Part shown: positions 34,222-45,039 of the stretch, piece by piece | How positions within the stretch are numbered: position 1 is the first letter of the stretch | How the letters are laid out: each line of letters opens with the position of its first letter | Assembly: GCA_946902875.1 (NCBI GenBank) | Contig: OX336355.1 | Span: 7,275,347 to 7,339,346, forward strand | DNA length: 64,000 bases | Direction: 5' to 3' | From: Nematopogon swammerdamellus | Taxonomy: Eukaryota > Arthropoda > Insecta > Lepidoptera > Adelidae | Translations under genes and position numbers: made by a program | Notes under the pieces: model-generated | Database searches by the model: none | Told to the model about the DNA's origin: nothing | What the model saw: only the letters and a program-made list of their open reading frames with translations

Positions 34222-34388
34222 CAGGGTTGCCAGATGGTCCAGATAAAAAAGAGGACATTTTTCACCAAAGGGTTCCCTTTGATTTTTCGGGTAAAACTTT
34301 TACGAAAAATCTATCCCCCCATTTGTTTGTGGACAAGACTTCAAAAAAGAGGACTGTCCGCGGTAAAAGCGGACACCTGGCAACCCTG
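34222..34388. mobile_element. hAT-like MITE, 167 bp
   Basis: The ends are CAGGGTTGCCAG and CTGGCAACCCTG. The 8-bp duplication ATCCCATA flanks it at 34214-34221 and 34389-34396. The interior repeats GAGGAC-like words near both ends. Confidence 0.88.
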
Positions 34389-34505
34389 ATCCCATAACAG
34401 ATAGGGCATGTAATCGTCAGCCAATACGACATGCCACTTTGCTGCGGCGCGTGGTTTCGCGAGCGGATGTGAATTTGGCCGTATGAACTTCAATATTGAT
34501 TTCTA

Positions 34506-34876
34506 TTTTTTTTATGGACTCGGACACGGTTGGCTACATCACCTACAACATCCGTGATGGCAGCCAGTATCACCGCGTGAACTAGATGCCATGCCAGTGC
34601 TTCCCTTCATGTCAATTCGGCTACACTGAACTGAACGGAAAACACGAACTAATTACATAGCCGTTTTGACAGACAGTTCAGTGCGGTGGTACCAACCCGG
34701 CCGGGATAAACCATACCACCTAGTAAGGTAAGAAGGGAAGGGACCTACAGTTAACGTGGAATCCGAACCACCATCAGACTCCCAACGGTCGAGCGGTCAC
34801 CCATCCAAGTACTGACCGCGCCCAGTTTTGCTTAATAACAGTCGACCGACCGCACCACTGAGCTACCGAGGCTGAG
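34506..34876 (-). repeat. SINE family B, near full length
   Basis: The T tract, tail, core and 5S-like head are all present in reverse orientation, with a small gap in the head. Confidence 0.85.
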
Positions 34877-35845
34877 TACCGTACCGAGACTCAGTACCCG
34901 AGTTTTCCCGTTTTCATAAAAATGTATACAGTTAGCTTTAGCAGTGTCCCACCCAAGAGTAATGTTTTAAAGTTCTTTGAATCTAGACTCCGCGGCGAAC
35001 CGACGATCGATGGACAGACGCCTTAAGAATTGTATAAGGGCATCATTCTGTCATCGTAGCTGGTTACGGAACTCGAAAATATATCCCGTGAAATTCAGAC
35101 CGTGTGTATATTGACTTGATAAATATTTACTCGAAAAATATAGCGCGGAAAATAATTGTGGCAAAAAAAAATACAGAGTCCTGGTATTTCGGTAGGTTGG
35201 TTTGCAACGACTGCGAAAAAAATATTGTACTTTGTGCTATTAGGATCACGTGGGACCATTATGACATCGCCGGGAGCAGCGCTCAAACATCAGGAACTTT
35301 CTAAAGAACCCACCTGTTGAGCTCCCAAAGGAAATGTCGAACGAACATTTCAACCGAACTTAGGAAAACACAATGTAAGGCGATTTCGTCTCCCAACGGA
35401 CGGGTGGACTTTGCAGAATTTCGCGGAGTAAATGGACCAAATCCGAGAATTGTTGTTATTGAGCAAATAGACTGGGAGAAGGTGGTGTCGTTTACTTGCA
35501 GACGCGGTGAAAGCGAATCGCACCTTTGATACAGTCTCAGACGCTTAATGAAGTTGCCAAGAACGTTAGAGGTTGGACGTCGGACTGCCCAATGCTTATA
35601 TGAGAACCAGCGTCGCCGAGCTCTGCGGGTAGCGGAGGGGACGGCGCGCGCTCTGATTGGGTGGTATCGGGTAGTATCGCGCTCTGATTGGGTGGTAACG
35701 AATGTTATTGGTACGTTTTTACTAATATCGTGTTACGCTGGCGCGGGGAAGAAGGTCCGACGACCCTACCTCTAACGTTCTTGGAAGTTACTATAGGTAC
35801 ACATACAATGTTAATAGATCACTCTGGCTGGTCTGACGCCTGAAC

Positions 35846-36244
35846 TTTTTTTTTTTTATGTAATCCGGTATGGGTGGCTGAGTCGGAGGGGCCAAAGCGC
35901 ATGCTCCGACCAGCCAATATCACCTCCGAGAAGGTGCCATACCGGGGACTTCCCTAGATTGCTGGCTATACTGGACTAGAGGAGAACGCAACCGAGGCTA
36001 TGCGGCCATCTTACATCCAGTACGGTGTATCAACCCAGTCGGCTACAATTTGAGCCTACCACCTAGTAAGGGGCAAGGGAAGGGACCTACAGCTTTACAC
36101 CGGTTCCGAACGGTGAAGCAGCAGGTGTAGGTATGCGCGTAAATTTTTTCGTCAGAAAAAACTCATTGGTACACGCCGACCGGATTCGAACCGCGGACCT
36201 CTCGCATGAGAAGCCGATGTCCAAACCACTCGGCCACCCGCCGC
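35846..36244 (-). repeat. SINE family A (tRNA-like head), full length
   Basis: The T tract at 35846-35857 is the A-tail on the minus strand and the tRNA-like head ends near 36244. Confidence 0.88.
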
Positions 36245-36980
36245 TAACTGTGGTGTCTTGTCAAACCTGTCGGTAACTTCCGATGTTAGGAGGTTATCTT
36301 GGCATATACAAATGCATTGCATGCATTACAAAATATGCATAAATAACTTAGTAAAATGAACCCGCACAGATCAGTCACCCGCACCAGGGTTGGCAAAGAA
36401 TATATTGTAACAAAAAAAAATCTTTTTCTTGAAACGATTTTTCTTGCCAACGTTGCTGCAGCATACGTACTCTAGACCTGGAAGATCTTTTAGTAAAAAA
36501 AATGTATTCACCAAAAGTCGCGGTTCTCACTTTACGCCTAATTGTTTTTTACAAAATCGTCTCCAGTTTCTAAAGGTCTAATTCAATCCAGGTCGCGAGC
36601 ACTCTAAAAGAACTCAATGGCAAAAAGGTTCGTAGTTAATACGAATAAAAGTTTTACAGCGTGTTCTGAAAACCTGGAAATCTTTTTCCAAGAGTTGATG
36701 GGGAGATATGATACAATCGCGCCGGTGGGCGAGCAATGACATCTCTCTCGCTCCTATCATCTGTAGGCAAGTGAGAACGAGAACGCGATAGCACCGTCGT
36801 AGGGATCGTGTCATGTATCACAATACTGCGTGTGAATGCACGCACACTTGTACCGACGTCTAGCACAAGTTGCATCGTACGATGTCCGATCTATAAAATG
36901 GACATCGATGGATTAAACTCTTTAAAGTCGAAAAAAAAACATTCCGTGGAGAGTAGACGATATCAGTTGAACCTCCCAAT

Positions 36981-38064
36981 TGTTACGGGGGAAAATCCGC
37001 CATACAATGACTTTCGTCTGCTGCTGTAAATTATTTAAAATAAGATTGTGTCTGGAGATTGTCAAATTTGACATGCGCAAAGCGGACGACGGATGTCACT
37101 GACTTGAAAAACTAAGACGGACTATAAAAAGCTTCCGTAGAGAAATTGTAAATATAATTGCATCTAGGATGGATAATTTAGCGATATAAGTTCAAGCGGC
37201 ATCTCAACCGTGTACTGAGGCGAACTAGCAATGGTGAGTGGGGTTTATTTTGGATAAACATTATCTCTTTGTAAAAATATATGTAGGTACAATTTGTAAT
37301 CCATGGCTTTAGGCATGGATTAGAAGGCAAAGATTCTTATTCATTCATTACAAAGCCTGCACATGTGTGTCAACAGTGGTTATGATGTGCATTGAAACGC
37401 CGTAGGTTTTATGATAAAACTTGTATTACATCAAACCTGTGTTTGATCGACAGTTCGCGGTCAGGAGGCTGTGTGCCGATTCCTGTGAAGTCTGCCTTCA
37501 CCTAGACACCAGTGCACAGCGTAAACCCGTGTCACTCGAGCCGTTCCGGGGAGGCGTCTGTAGGATCTGGTGATGTCGCGTTCCACGAGTGCGGAGCCTC
37601 GACCAAGACTGTCTTGAGGCTCACAGCTGAGTGATATCAGTTCTATTTTTACATGCTAGGACATTACGCGTCGTTACGTGCTGTCGTCGTGGTGTGAGCT
37701 TAGGGTGCGACCCTGATTCGGTTATCCGTTACCGGTTACCTGGTTATCTTTTACTTGTTTTACCTGGTTATCAAAACCAAGGTAAAAATACCTGGTTATA
37801 TTTTATGAAGATCTGTAACTAGTTCTCTTGTCTCTCTTGTTATTCTTGTTACCTGGTTATAATGCCTGATTAGTTAGGAGTATTCTGGTTCGTCTAGTTA
37901 ATGGAAGCTTCTTAGGTATTTAGGTATTTTATAAGACCGCTCGGAGCTACCACCGAACCTCGACCTTTCTTGCTTTAATTAAAATAAAATTAATTACCTT
38001 TGGTTAAATAAAATAGTTTACATTCTGGGAATCTTTTATTCTATTTTAAACCATGAAGGTAACA
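36981..38064 (+). repeat. 5' LTR
   Basis: The 1,084-bp LTR starts TGTTAC and ends GTAACA. A TATAAAA box lies at 37123-37129 and an AATAAA signal near 38007. Four copies of TACCTGGTTAT sit between 37730 and 37865. Confidence 0.95.
37123..37129 (+). promoter_or_regulatory. LTR TATA box
   Basis: TATAAAA lies 142 bp into the LTR and is repeated at 44098-44104 in the 3' LTR. It is the probable core promoter of the retrotransposon. Confidence 0.5.
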
Positions 38065-38065
38065 A

Positions 38066-38080
38066 TGGCGCCCAACTTGG
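38066..38080 (+). other. Primer-binding site, tRNA-Lys type
   Basis: TGGCGCCCAACTTGG lies one base after the 5' LTR. It pairs with the 3' end of a lysine tRNA (the class that uses TGGCGCCCAACGTGG) with one mismatch. Confidence 0.75.
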
Positions 38081-38741
38081 TAGTTTCGAGAACGGTTTAG
38101 GAGGATAACCGAGGTTTTGACCCTAGGCTCATAGCTGCAAGCACTCCCGGTCAATTATTATTTTAATTATAGTTTAAGGGTTTTAATCTTAAATTAGTTT
38201 AGTTGTGTATCTAAGGTAGGTAGGCCGCTGTAAACCTCACTCACTGGAAGTAATTAAAAAAAAAACATTGACCGCGGGAATTCACTATACTGTTTGCCAA
38301 AATTTCTTAGCAGCTTAGTCTCATCCTTGGTTTAGTTTTGATATTGTATATTTTAAAAAAATCTTAGAATATTCATCCTTGTAAGGGACTTTGTAATTTA
38401 TATTGAAAGTATAATATTGCGTTCTAGAAAATCTTTTATATATCCAGATAGGGATATCCTAATTTAGAAGATTACGGAATATTTATACTGGATTCATTTG
38501 TTTTACCTTGACAGTCCTTACGAATATTCAACGCTTCTCAAACTCTTTTGAAAGCTCGTTGAAATCTGGGAAAATGCATGGCGGTTTGTGTATATTGAAG
38601 AATGCTTTCTGTACTCTTCAATTGGATGCATTTTAAACTTGATCTTGCACCATCTAACTCATTACACTGCTTATTATACCTTACCGAGGTACACTTAACC
38701 GGGAACTTCTAATTCGGACTGGAAATAATCTTAGCAGTAAA

Positions 38742-39956
38742 ATGGATTTCAAAATTTCATATGGGACCTTGAGAAAGGATGAACTCCAGTACGAAGTCTC
38801 GATTCGTGGGGAGACACCTAAGGCCACCGTGGCGGAACTTAGAAAACAGGTCGCAGAAATTGTGAAATTCTATCCTGAGTCCGAATTGGAAGAAATCGAC
38901 TTCACATTCGAAGAGGAACACTCGGTCCTGGTCGCTAAAATAGAGGACGCTTACAAGACCGACTCTAACTCGCAAAGGTTCAAGGCTCTAGTATGTCACC
39001 TGCATCACCGGGCGAGAAGGATGGTTGCGTCTAACGACGAGGAGGTCGAGGCTTTGACAAAAATAAAAGGTCAGCTTAAAAAATTGGAGGACATGCTGGT
39101 ATCTCCATCCAGTAGTAAACCAGACATAAATAAGTCACCATCTTCCTCCGAATCGATCGTAACTGTAAACTGTGTGCATAACTTGAATGCTGAAGCTCTT
39201 AAAATTAAGTACGATGGTAAAAGCTGTGTACGCGCTTTTCTAGAAAGGGTAAAGGAAATAAGCGTGTCTAGGAATCTCTCGAATGCTAAACTTCTACAGA
39301 TGGCACCGGAAATGTTCACTGGTCCAGCGCTACACTGGTACCGGGGTAACCGTGACAGTTTTGGTGATTGGGAGCAACTCAAATCTACACTTTTGGATGA
39401 ATTCGACGTCGTTGATTATGATTATAGGCTTTTGAGCGAAATCCGCGCTAGAACACAAGGAAAAAATGAGACGATTGTCATCTATCTGGCAATCATGAAC
39501 TCACTCTTCGGTAGGTTAACTAAGCCACTAACTGAAGAGGATCGGCTAGAGATCCTACTACATAACATTAGGCCAGGCTACCACCTAATGTTAACATTCA
39601 GCGACGTTAAAACAATAGATAAGCTCAAAGAGGTCTGTCGTAAGGTAGAGACAACTCAAGCTATGTCTGATGCATTCGCGGAACCTCTTGCTGGGAACAG
39701 CTCCTCTCTTGCTGCTGATCTAGCATATCAACAACAAACTGTAAAGGACGCTGCGCCGATAGTGAAGGTATGCTCTGTCAGCAAATCCGAGGCATCACCT
39801 AAAACGAGCAAATTTTATTGCATCCGATGCAAAACTGACGACCACTCGCTGAGGAACTGCCAGGCTCCGAGAAACGTTAAGTGTTTCGGGTGTGGTAAAC
39901 CGGACGTTCGTCGACCAGATTGTCCCGATTGCAAGATTAAAAAACAAAAAAACTAA
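38742..39956 (+). CDS. gag: Ty3-type retrotransposon Gag, 404 aa
   Basis: Gag is the structural protein that assembles the virus-like particle and packages element RNA. A retrotransposon-gag core with HWYRGNRDSFGDWEQLK lies near residues 197-213. The N-terminal 140 residues are acidic and probably helical. The C terminus has one complete CCHC knuckle (C360, C363, H368, C373). A second knuckle has CFGC at 381-384 and CPDC at 394-397, with valine 389 where the histidine would sit. The frame ends in TAA directly after an A AAA AAC heptamer. The reading frame is intact, with no sign of decay. Confidence 0.93.
   Translation: MDFKISYGTLRKDELQYEVSIRGETPKATVAELRKQVAEIVKFYPESELEEIDFTFEEEHSVLVAKIEDAYKTDSNSQRFKALVCHLHHRARRMVASNDEEVEALTKIKGQLKKLEDMLVSPSSSKPDINKSPSSSESIVTVNCVHNLNAEALKIKYDGKSCVRAFLERVKEISVSRNLSNAKLLQMAPEMFTGPALHWYRGNRDSFGDWEQLKSTLLDEFDVVDYDYRLLSEIRARTQGKNETIVIYLAIMNSLFGRLTKPLTEEDRLEILLHNIRPGYHLMLTFSDVKTIDKLKEVCRKVETTQAMSDAFAEPLAGNSSSLAADLAYQQQTVKDAAPIVKVCSVSKSEASPKTSKFYCIRCKTDDHSLRNCQAPRNVKCFGCGKPDVRRPDCPDCKIKKQKN
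39947..39953 (+). promoter_or_regulatory. -1 ribosomal frameshift slippery site
   Basis: A AAA AAC lies in the correct phase directly before the gag stop at 39954-39956. The pol frame is the -1 frame. It has a stop at 39938-39940, seven bases upstream of the heptamer, and is open from there through pol. The first plausible pol start is a GTG, so frameshifting is the likely way pol is made. Confidence 0.82.
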
Positions 39957-39973
39957 AACCTGTCCACGGTAAC

Positions 39974-42900
39974 GTGACCAAACCACGGACATCAATCTCC
40001 ACTTCTGGTCACTTTGATCCAGCTGATTGGAAAAATTGGTTGGATACTATCTCGACATTTTTCAAATCCTATCATCTCAGCTCAATTCTGTTCGACGATA
40101 CTAATGACAGATTGAGACCTTATGTTACCGTTAAGACCAACAATGATGTAAACATTTGTGGGCTTCTAGACTCTGGTAGTCCTATTTCCATTTTGGGTGA
40201 CTATTCACACAAAATCCTAGAAGGAAAAGGATTTTCTGCTCACAACTCTAGTGGTGTTTACGTCAGATCGGCTAGCGGTGATAAACTAGACAGCATAGGC
40301 TGTATCTACTTAGATTTAGAATTTAATGATCTCTGTCGAACTGTCAGATTTCATATTATTCCTGGCATCAAGGACAAGGTAATCTTTGGACTTGATTTCT
40401 GGAATTCCTTTAAGCTAGCGCCCGAGGTCTTGCAAAACGTAGTATGTTTGTGTGAAGACAACTTTCGCGATGTCTCGTCTATTGAATTCTGCAAGTCAAA
40501 GGAGCATCTAGCGAACTTCGATGACCTCACTAATGAACAAAAGCTTCTCGCAGACAAGGTAATCGAGCAATTCGAAAATATCTCAGCGGAAAAGGCTGGA
40601 CTAGGTCGCACCACACTGTGTGAACATAATATTGAGACAGTGGGCAACCCCATCAGGCGTAGGAATAATAGGCTAAGCCCAGTTAAGCTCAAAGCTTTGT
40701 TTAAGGAACTCGACAGAATGCTACAACTTGATGTTGTTGAACCGAGTGAGAGTCCCTGGTGCTCTCCGATTCTCTTAAGACAAAAGAAAGACGAATCTTG
40801 GAGGTTCTGTTTGGATAGCAGACAGTTGAACGCGGTAACGAAACGCGATTCATACAACTTACCTTACATCTCTTCTATTTTGGATAGCTTGAGGGAAGCT
40901 AAATTTCTCTCTAGCATAGATCTCAGTTCAGCTTTCTGGCAGATTCCTCTAGTAAAGGAAGCCAGAGAGAAAACAGCCTTTTATGTACCTAATAGAGGGT
41001 TGTATCATTTTAAAGTTCTTCCGTTTGGACTAACTAATGCCCCTGCTCGACAACAGCGTCTCATGGACTCCATATTCGGACCGGAGTTCGAAGATAAAGT
41101 ATTTTGTTACCTGGACGACATTATCATCATTTCGAAGAGCTTTTCCGAACATCTTGAACTTCTGCTTAAGGTAAAGGAACGCTTAGAGAAAGCAAACCTA
41201 ACCATCAATAGAGGAAAATCATTATTTTTTAGGAGAGAACTCAAATATTTGGGACATGTTGTTGATGAGCATGGTCTTAGACCAGACCCAGAAAAGGTGA
41301 AGGTACTTCTAGAATACCCTCCACCAAAGAACAGAAAAGAACTTAAACGTTTTCTTGGTGTTATCGGATATCACCGACGTTTTATCCCTAATTTCTCGAC
41401 AATCGCAGCACCTCTTAATAAACTAACCTCTACAGCGAAAGGAACACCTCCATTCCAATGGTCAGATGAAGCTGACAAAGCTTTTGGTGAACTCATCTTG
41501 ACTCTTGCTAACACACCTGTAATGTCGTGTCCGGATTATACGAAACCTTTCGAAGTCCACACTGACGCCAGTGGGTATGGAATAGGTGCGATGCTCTGCC
41601 AAAATATCGACGGGGTTGAAAAGCCGGTTGCTTTTATGAGCAGATCATTAAACAAACATGAGCGCAACTACTCAGCAACCGAAAGGGAAGCACTTGGCGT
41701 GCTAGCAGCATTGGAACACTGGCGATGTTACATAGAGAACGGCCAAACTACAAAAGTCTATACCGACCATTCAAGCTTGAGGTGGTTTCTCAATCTAGAC
41801 AACCCAACTGGCAGACTAGCCAGATGGAGTGTAAGACTTGCGCCGTTTGACATCGAAATAATTCATAGAAAGGGTGCTCTTAACGTCGTACCAGACGCAT
41901 TATCTCGAGCTGTGCCAGTGTCTTCTATACAAAATAACAGAGACTCGGAACCAGATGATTGGTATGATAAAATTTGTACTCAATGTCAGAATGATCCTCA
42001 ATCATTCTCTAATTTCAAAGTGGAAGATGGTAAACTGTATAGATATAGTAGGTCTAAATACGACCACAACAACGAGTTTGACTGGAAACTAGTTCTAAGG
42101 AAAGCACAGAGAAACTCGATCCTAGAGGAGTATCACTGTGAACCAACTGCTGGTCACTTTGGAATTTTCAAAACGTATAAAAGAATTTCGTTGTTATATT
42201 ACTGGCCAAAAATGTACTTAGACGTCATTAAATTGGTTAAGGAATGCGAAACTTGTCAAGCTTATAAACACTCAAGAAGAGCGCCTTTAGGACTGATGGG
42301 AAATCCTAAAATATGTGATAGACCCTTTCAGTCATTATCCATAGATCTTGTAGGTCCGCTTCCCAGATCTGTAAACGGACATTGTTACATTTTAGTAGTA
42401 ACATGCTGTTTTACTAAATATTGTTTGATATTTCCTCTGCGTAAAGCTATAGCGCCGTCTATAATAAAACACCTGGAAAACAATGTATTCCTAGTACATG
42501 GTGTTCCGCGAACCATAATAATGGATAACGGTACACAATTCACTAGTCGCGCAATGAAAACTTTTCTGGAGAATTATAAAGTTCCACAAATCCACTTTAC
42601 GGCCAACTATTCGCCGCAAGTAAATACTGTAGAGCGTTATAATCAAACGATTGAGACAGCGATATCTTCTTTCGTTGGTTCAGACCATAGACATTGGGAC
42701 AAAAACCTGAACAAGATAAATTTCGCTATCAACAATTCAGTAAATGAAGCCACAGGTTTCACACCTGCTTTCTTAGTATTCGGAAGAGAACTTGTTCTAG
42801 ATGGTTCACTCTACTCCAAATCTAAAGATGGAGATGTACAAGAAACTTTTGCTCCTAGAGACTTGTATAGCGAAAACATAGGTAACTTAGCACACATTTT

Positions 42901-43207
42901 CGACAAAGTGCAGAAGAAACTTTACTTCGCACACGAAAAGAGCAAAAATAGGTATGATCTCAGACGTGCTGAGTTCGAATTTGATATTGGTGACATATGT
43001 TGGAAGAGAACTTTCAAACAAAGCGATGCTACGGCTCACTTTGCAGCAAAGCTTGCTGCAAAATACGAGAAATGTAAAATAATTGGAAAATTTTCTCCTT
43101 TAATTTATGGACTTTCAGATTTGAAAGGTAAACGGTTCGCAGGTCGTTGGCATATTAAAGACCTGAAACCTGACACAACTGCAACTGCAGTACATTCTAG
43201 GACGTAG
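39974..43207 (+). CDS. pol: Ty3-type Pol: protease, RT, RNase H, integrase
   Basis: The frame is open for 1,077 codons; the coordinate given starts at a GTG and the true frame opens just after 39940. The aspartic protease shows LLDSGS, with DSG at 66-68. Reverse transcriptase carries YLDD at 379-382. RNase H begins at HTDASG (D531). Integrase has the zinc motif H721, H728, C758, C761 and the catalytic triad D791, D851, E887 (DX35E). The integrase C terminus has HIKDLKP and no obvious chromodomain. All catalytic residues are present and no internal stop is seen, so the enzyme set appears intact. It is probably translated as a Gag-Pol fusion by -1 frameshifting. Confidence 0.96.
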   Translation: MTKPRTSISTSGHFDPADWKNWLDTISTFFKSYHLSSILFDDTNDRLRPYVTVKTNNDVNICGLLDSGSPISILGDYSHKILEGKGFSAHNSSGVYVRSASGDKLDSIGCIYLDLEFNDLCRTVRFHIIPGIKDKVIFGLDFWNSFKLAPEVLQNVVCLCEDNFRDVSSIEFCKSKEHLANFDDLTNEQKLLADKVIEQFENISAEKAGLGRTTLCEHNIETVGNPIRRRNNRLSPVKLKALFKELDRMLQLDVVEPSESPWCSPILLRQKKDESWRFCLDSRQLNAVTKRDSYNLPYISSILDSLREAKFLSSIDLSSAFWQIPLVKEAREKTAFYVPNRGLYHFKVLPFGLTNAPARQQRLMDSIFGPEFEDKVFCYLDDIIIISKSFSEHLELLLKVKERLEKANLTINRGKSLFFRRELKYLGHVVDEHGLRPDPEKVKVLLEYPPPKNRKELKRFLGVIGYHRRFIPNFSTIAAPLNKLTSTAKGTPPFQWSDEADKAFGELILTLANTPVMSCPDYTKPFEVHTDASGYGIGAMLCQNIDGVEKPVAFMSRSLNKHERNYSATEREALGVLAALEHWRCYIENGQTTKVYTDHSSLRWFLNLDNPTGRLARWSVRLAPFDIEIIHRKGALNVVPDALSRAVPVSSIQNNRDSEPDDWYDKICTQCQNDPQSFSNFKVEDGKLYRYSRSKYDHNNEFDWKLVLRKAQRNSILEEYHCEPTAGHFGIFKTYKRISLLYYWPKMYLDVIKLVKECETCQAYKHSRRAPLGLMGNPKICDRPFQSLSIDLVGPLPRSVNGHCYILVVTCCFTKYCLIFPLRKAIAPSIIKHLENNVFLVHGVPRTIIMDNGTQFTSRAMKTFLENYKVPQIHFTANYSPQVNTVERYNQTIETAISSFVGSDHRHWDKNLNKINFAINNSVNEATGFTPAFLVFGRELVLDGSLYSKSKDGDVQETFAPRDLYSENIGNLAHIFDKVQKKLYFAHEKSKNRYDLRRAEFEFDIGDICWKRTFKQSDATAHFAAKLAAKYEKCKIIGKFSPLIYGLSDLKGKRFAGRWHIKDLKPDTTATAVHSRT

Positions 43208-43941
43208 GCATGTTATTATATTTACTGTTATTATACTAACACTATTATACATATTTTTTTAATAATACTATCGGTGTAGTCAGAAGTTTATTTTTATTCT
43301 TATCACTCATCTACCTGTGCAATTCAGAAAACTTAATCTGGTCTTGCAAGAAACCTAAATTAAAACTAGAAACACTTCCATCCAAGTCATATACTAAAAA
43401 AAATCATACTAAACAGCTAACATTCAGGAACATGAAACCCTAGGACATTTATTACACAGCTATTCACCACGCATTAGGAATTCGAGCGGTAGCAACTCGT
43501 TAAATAAGCCTTCAGCTAAAACTTTGCATTGTAAGTAATGCTTTAAACATTGCTTGCACCCTAGATATGCAAAGTTCTGATCGTGGTGCATCGGTGCACT
43601 CTTGGTTCCGTACGATGTTAGAGTACGGAAATGGGAGAACGCGGTCAGGCAAAATTTCTTAATGTCGGGGATAATGAGCAGTATTAAGTGCCTAGTACTA
43701 GTGGGGTGGGAGCGTTCTGGTCATAATGATGGCCAACCGCACCGTGTTGTAGGCCTCGTCAGTACATATGCGACTGCGACGGCAGAATGGATGAGAAGTG
43801 TGAAAGAGAAGAACGAATGAGGAAGTATAGATGAGAGTATGAATGGAGCACCACACAAACACCAAGTTTCTGAAGTTGCTGACGTGGGTGAGTCTTCGCA
43901 CGTTACAGGATTGAATTTTAACGGGGTTTAAATTCAAACCC
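43208..43941 (+). other. Retrotransposon 3' untranslated region
   Basis: About 730 bp lies between pol and the polypurine tract. Only short open frames occur and none resembles an envelope protein. Confidence 0.7.
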
Positions 43942-43952
43942 GAGCGGAGGGG
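43942..43952 (+). other. Polypurine tract
   Basis: GAGCGGAGGGG, followed by TAT and the LTR start, fits the plus-strand primer site of an LTR element. Confidence 0.7.
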
Positions 43953-43955
43953 TAT

Positions 43956-45039
43956 TGTTACGGGGGAAAATCCGCCATACAATGACTTTCGTCTGCTGCT
44001 GTAAATTATTTAAAATAAGATTGTGTCTGGAGATTGTCAAATTTGACATGCGCAAAGCGGACGACGGATGTCACTGACTTGAAAAACTAAGACGGACTAT
44101 AAAAAGCTTCCGTAGAGAAATTGTAAATATAATTGCATCTAGGATGGATAATTTAGCGATATAAGTTCAAGCGGCATCTCAACCGTGTACTGAGGCGAAC
44201 TAGCAATGGTGAGTGGGGTTTATTTTGGATAAACATTATCTCTTTGTAAAAATATATGTAGGTACAATTTGTAATCCATGGCTTTAGGCATGGATTAGAA
44301 GGCAAAGATTCTTATTCATTCATTACAAAGCCTGCACATGTGTGTCAACAGTGGTTATGATGTGCATTGAAACGCCGTAGGTTTTATGATAAAACTTGTA
44401 TTACATCAAACCTGTGTTTGATCGACAGTTCGCGGTCAGGAGGCTGTGTGCCGATTCCTGTGAAGTCTGCCTTCACCTAGACACCAGTGCACAGCGTAAA
44501 CCCGTGTCACTCGAGCCGTTCCGGGGAGGCGTCTGTAGGATCTGGTGATGTCGCGTTCCACGAGTGCGGAGCCTCGACCAAGACTGTCTTGAGGCTCACA
44601 GCTGAGTGATATCAGTTCTATTTTTACATGCTAGGACATTACGCGTCGTTACGTGCTGTCGTCGTGGTGTGAGCTTAGGGTGCGACCCTGATTCGGTTAT
44701 CCGTTACCGGTTACCTGGTTATCTTTTACTTGTTTTACCTGGTTATCAAAACCAAGGTAAAAATACCTGGTTATATTTTATGAAGATCTGTAACTAGTTC
44801 TCTTGTCTCTCTTGTTATTCTTGTTACCTGGTTATAATGCCTGATTAGTTAGGAGTATTCTGGTTCGTCTAGTTAATGGAAGCTTCTTAGGTATTTAGGT
44901 ATTTTATAAGACCGCTCGGAGCTACCACCGAACCTCGACCTTTCTTGCTTTAATTAAAATAAAATTAATTACCTTTGGTTAAATAAAATAGTTTACATTC
45001 TGGGAATCTTTTATTCTATTTTAAACCATGAAGGTAACA
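43956..45039 (+). repeat. 3' LTR
   Basis: This is the second copy of the 1,084-bp LTR, with no difference noticed from the 5' copy on reading. It follows a purine-rich tract. Confidence 0.95.

Larger units (their letters stand above)
32569..36980. other. SYAP1 intron or downstream region, left of the retrotransposon
   Basis: Apart from the MITE and SINEs listed, this holds an AT-rich stretch (33040-33360), a CpG-rich non-coding stretch (33640-34100) and unremarkable sequence. No exon was recognised. Confidence 0.6.
36981..45039 (+). mobile_element. Ty3/Gypsy-type LTR retrotransposon, apparently complete
   Basis: The 8,059-bp element has two 1,084-bp LTRs bounded by TGTTAC and GTAACA, a primer-binding site, gag, pol and a polypurine tract. 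The LTRs read as identical, at a constant offset of 6,975. Pol order is protease, reverse transcriptase, RNase H, integrase, which is Ty3-type. No envelope gene is seen. The flanks show CAAT on the left and CAGT on the right, so the target duplication is imperfect or absent. It lies about 4.4 kb beyond the last SYAP1 exon found, in the same orientation. Confidence 0.96.

Noticed and set aside
37631..37822. 63-codon open frame
   Set aside because: It lies in the LTR and recurs identically in the other LTR because the LTRs are identical.
43602..43820. Envelope-like gene after pol
   Set aside because: 72 codons with no signal peptide, membrane segment or fusion motif.
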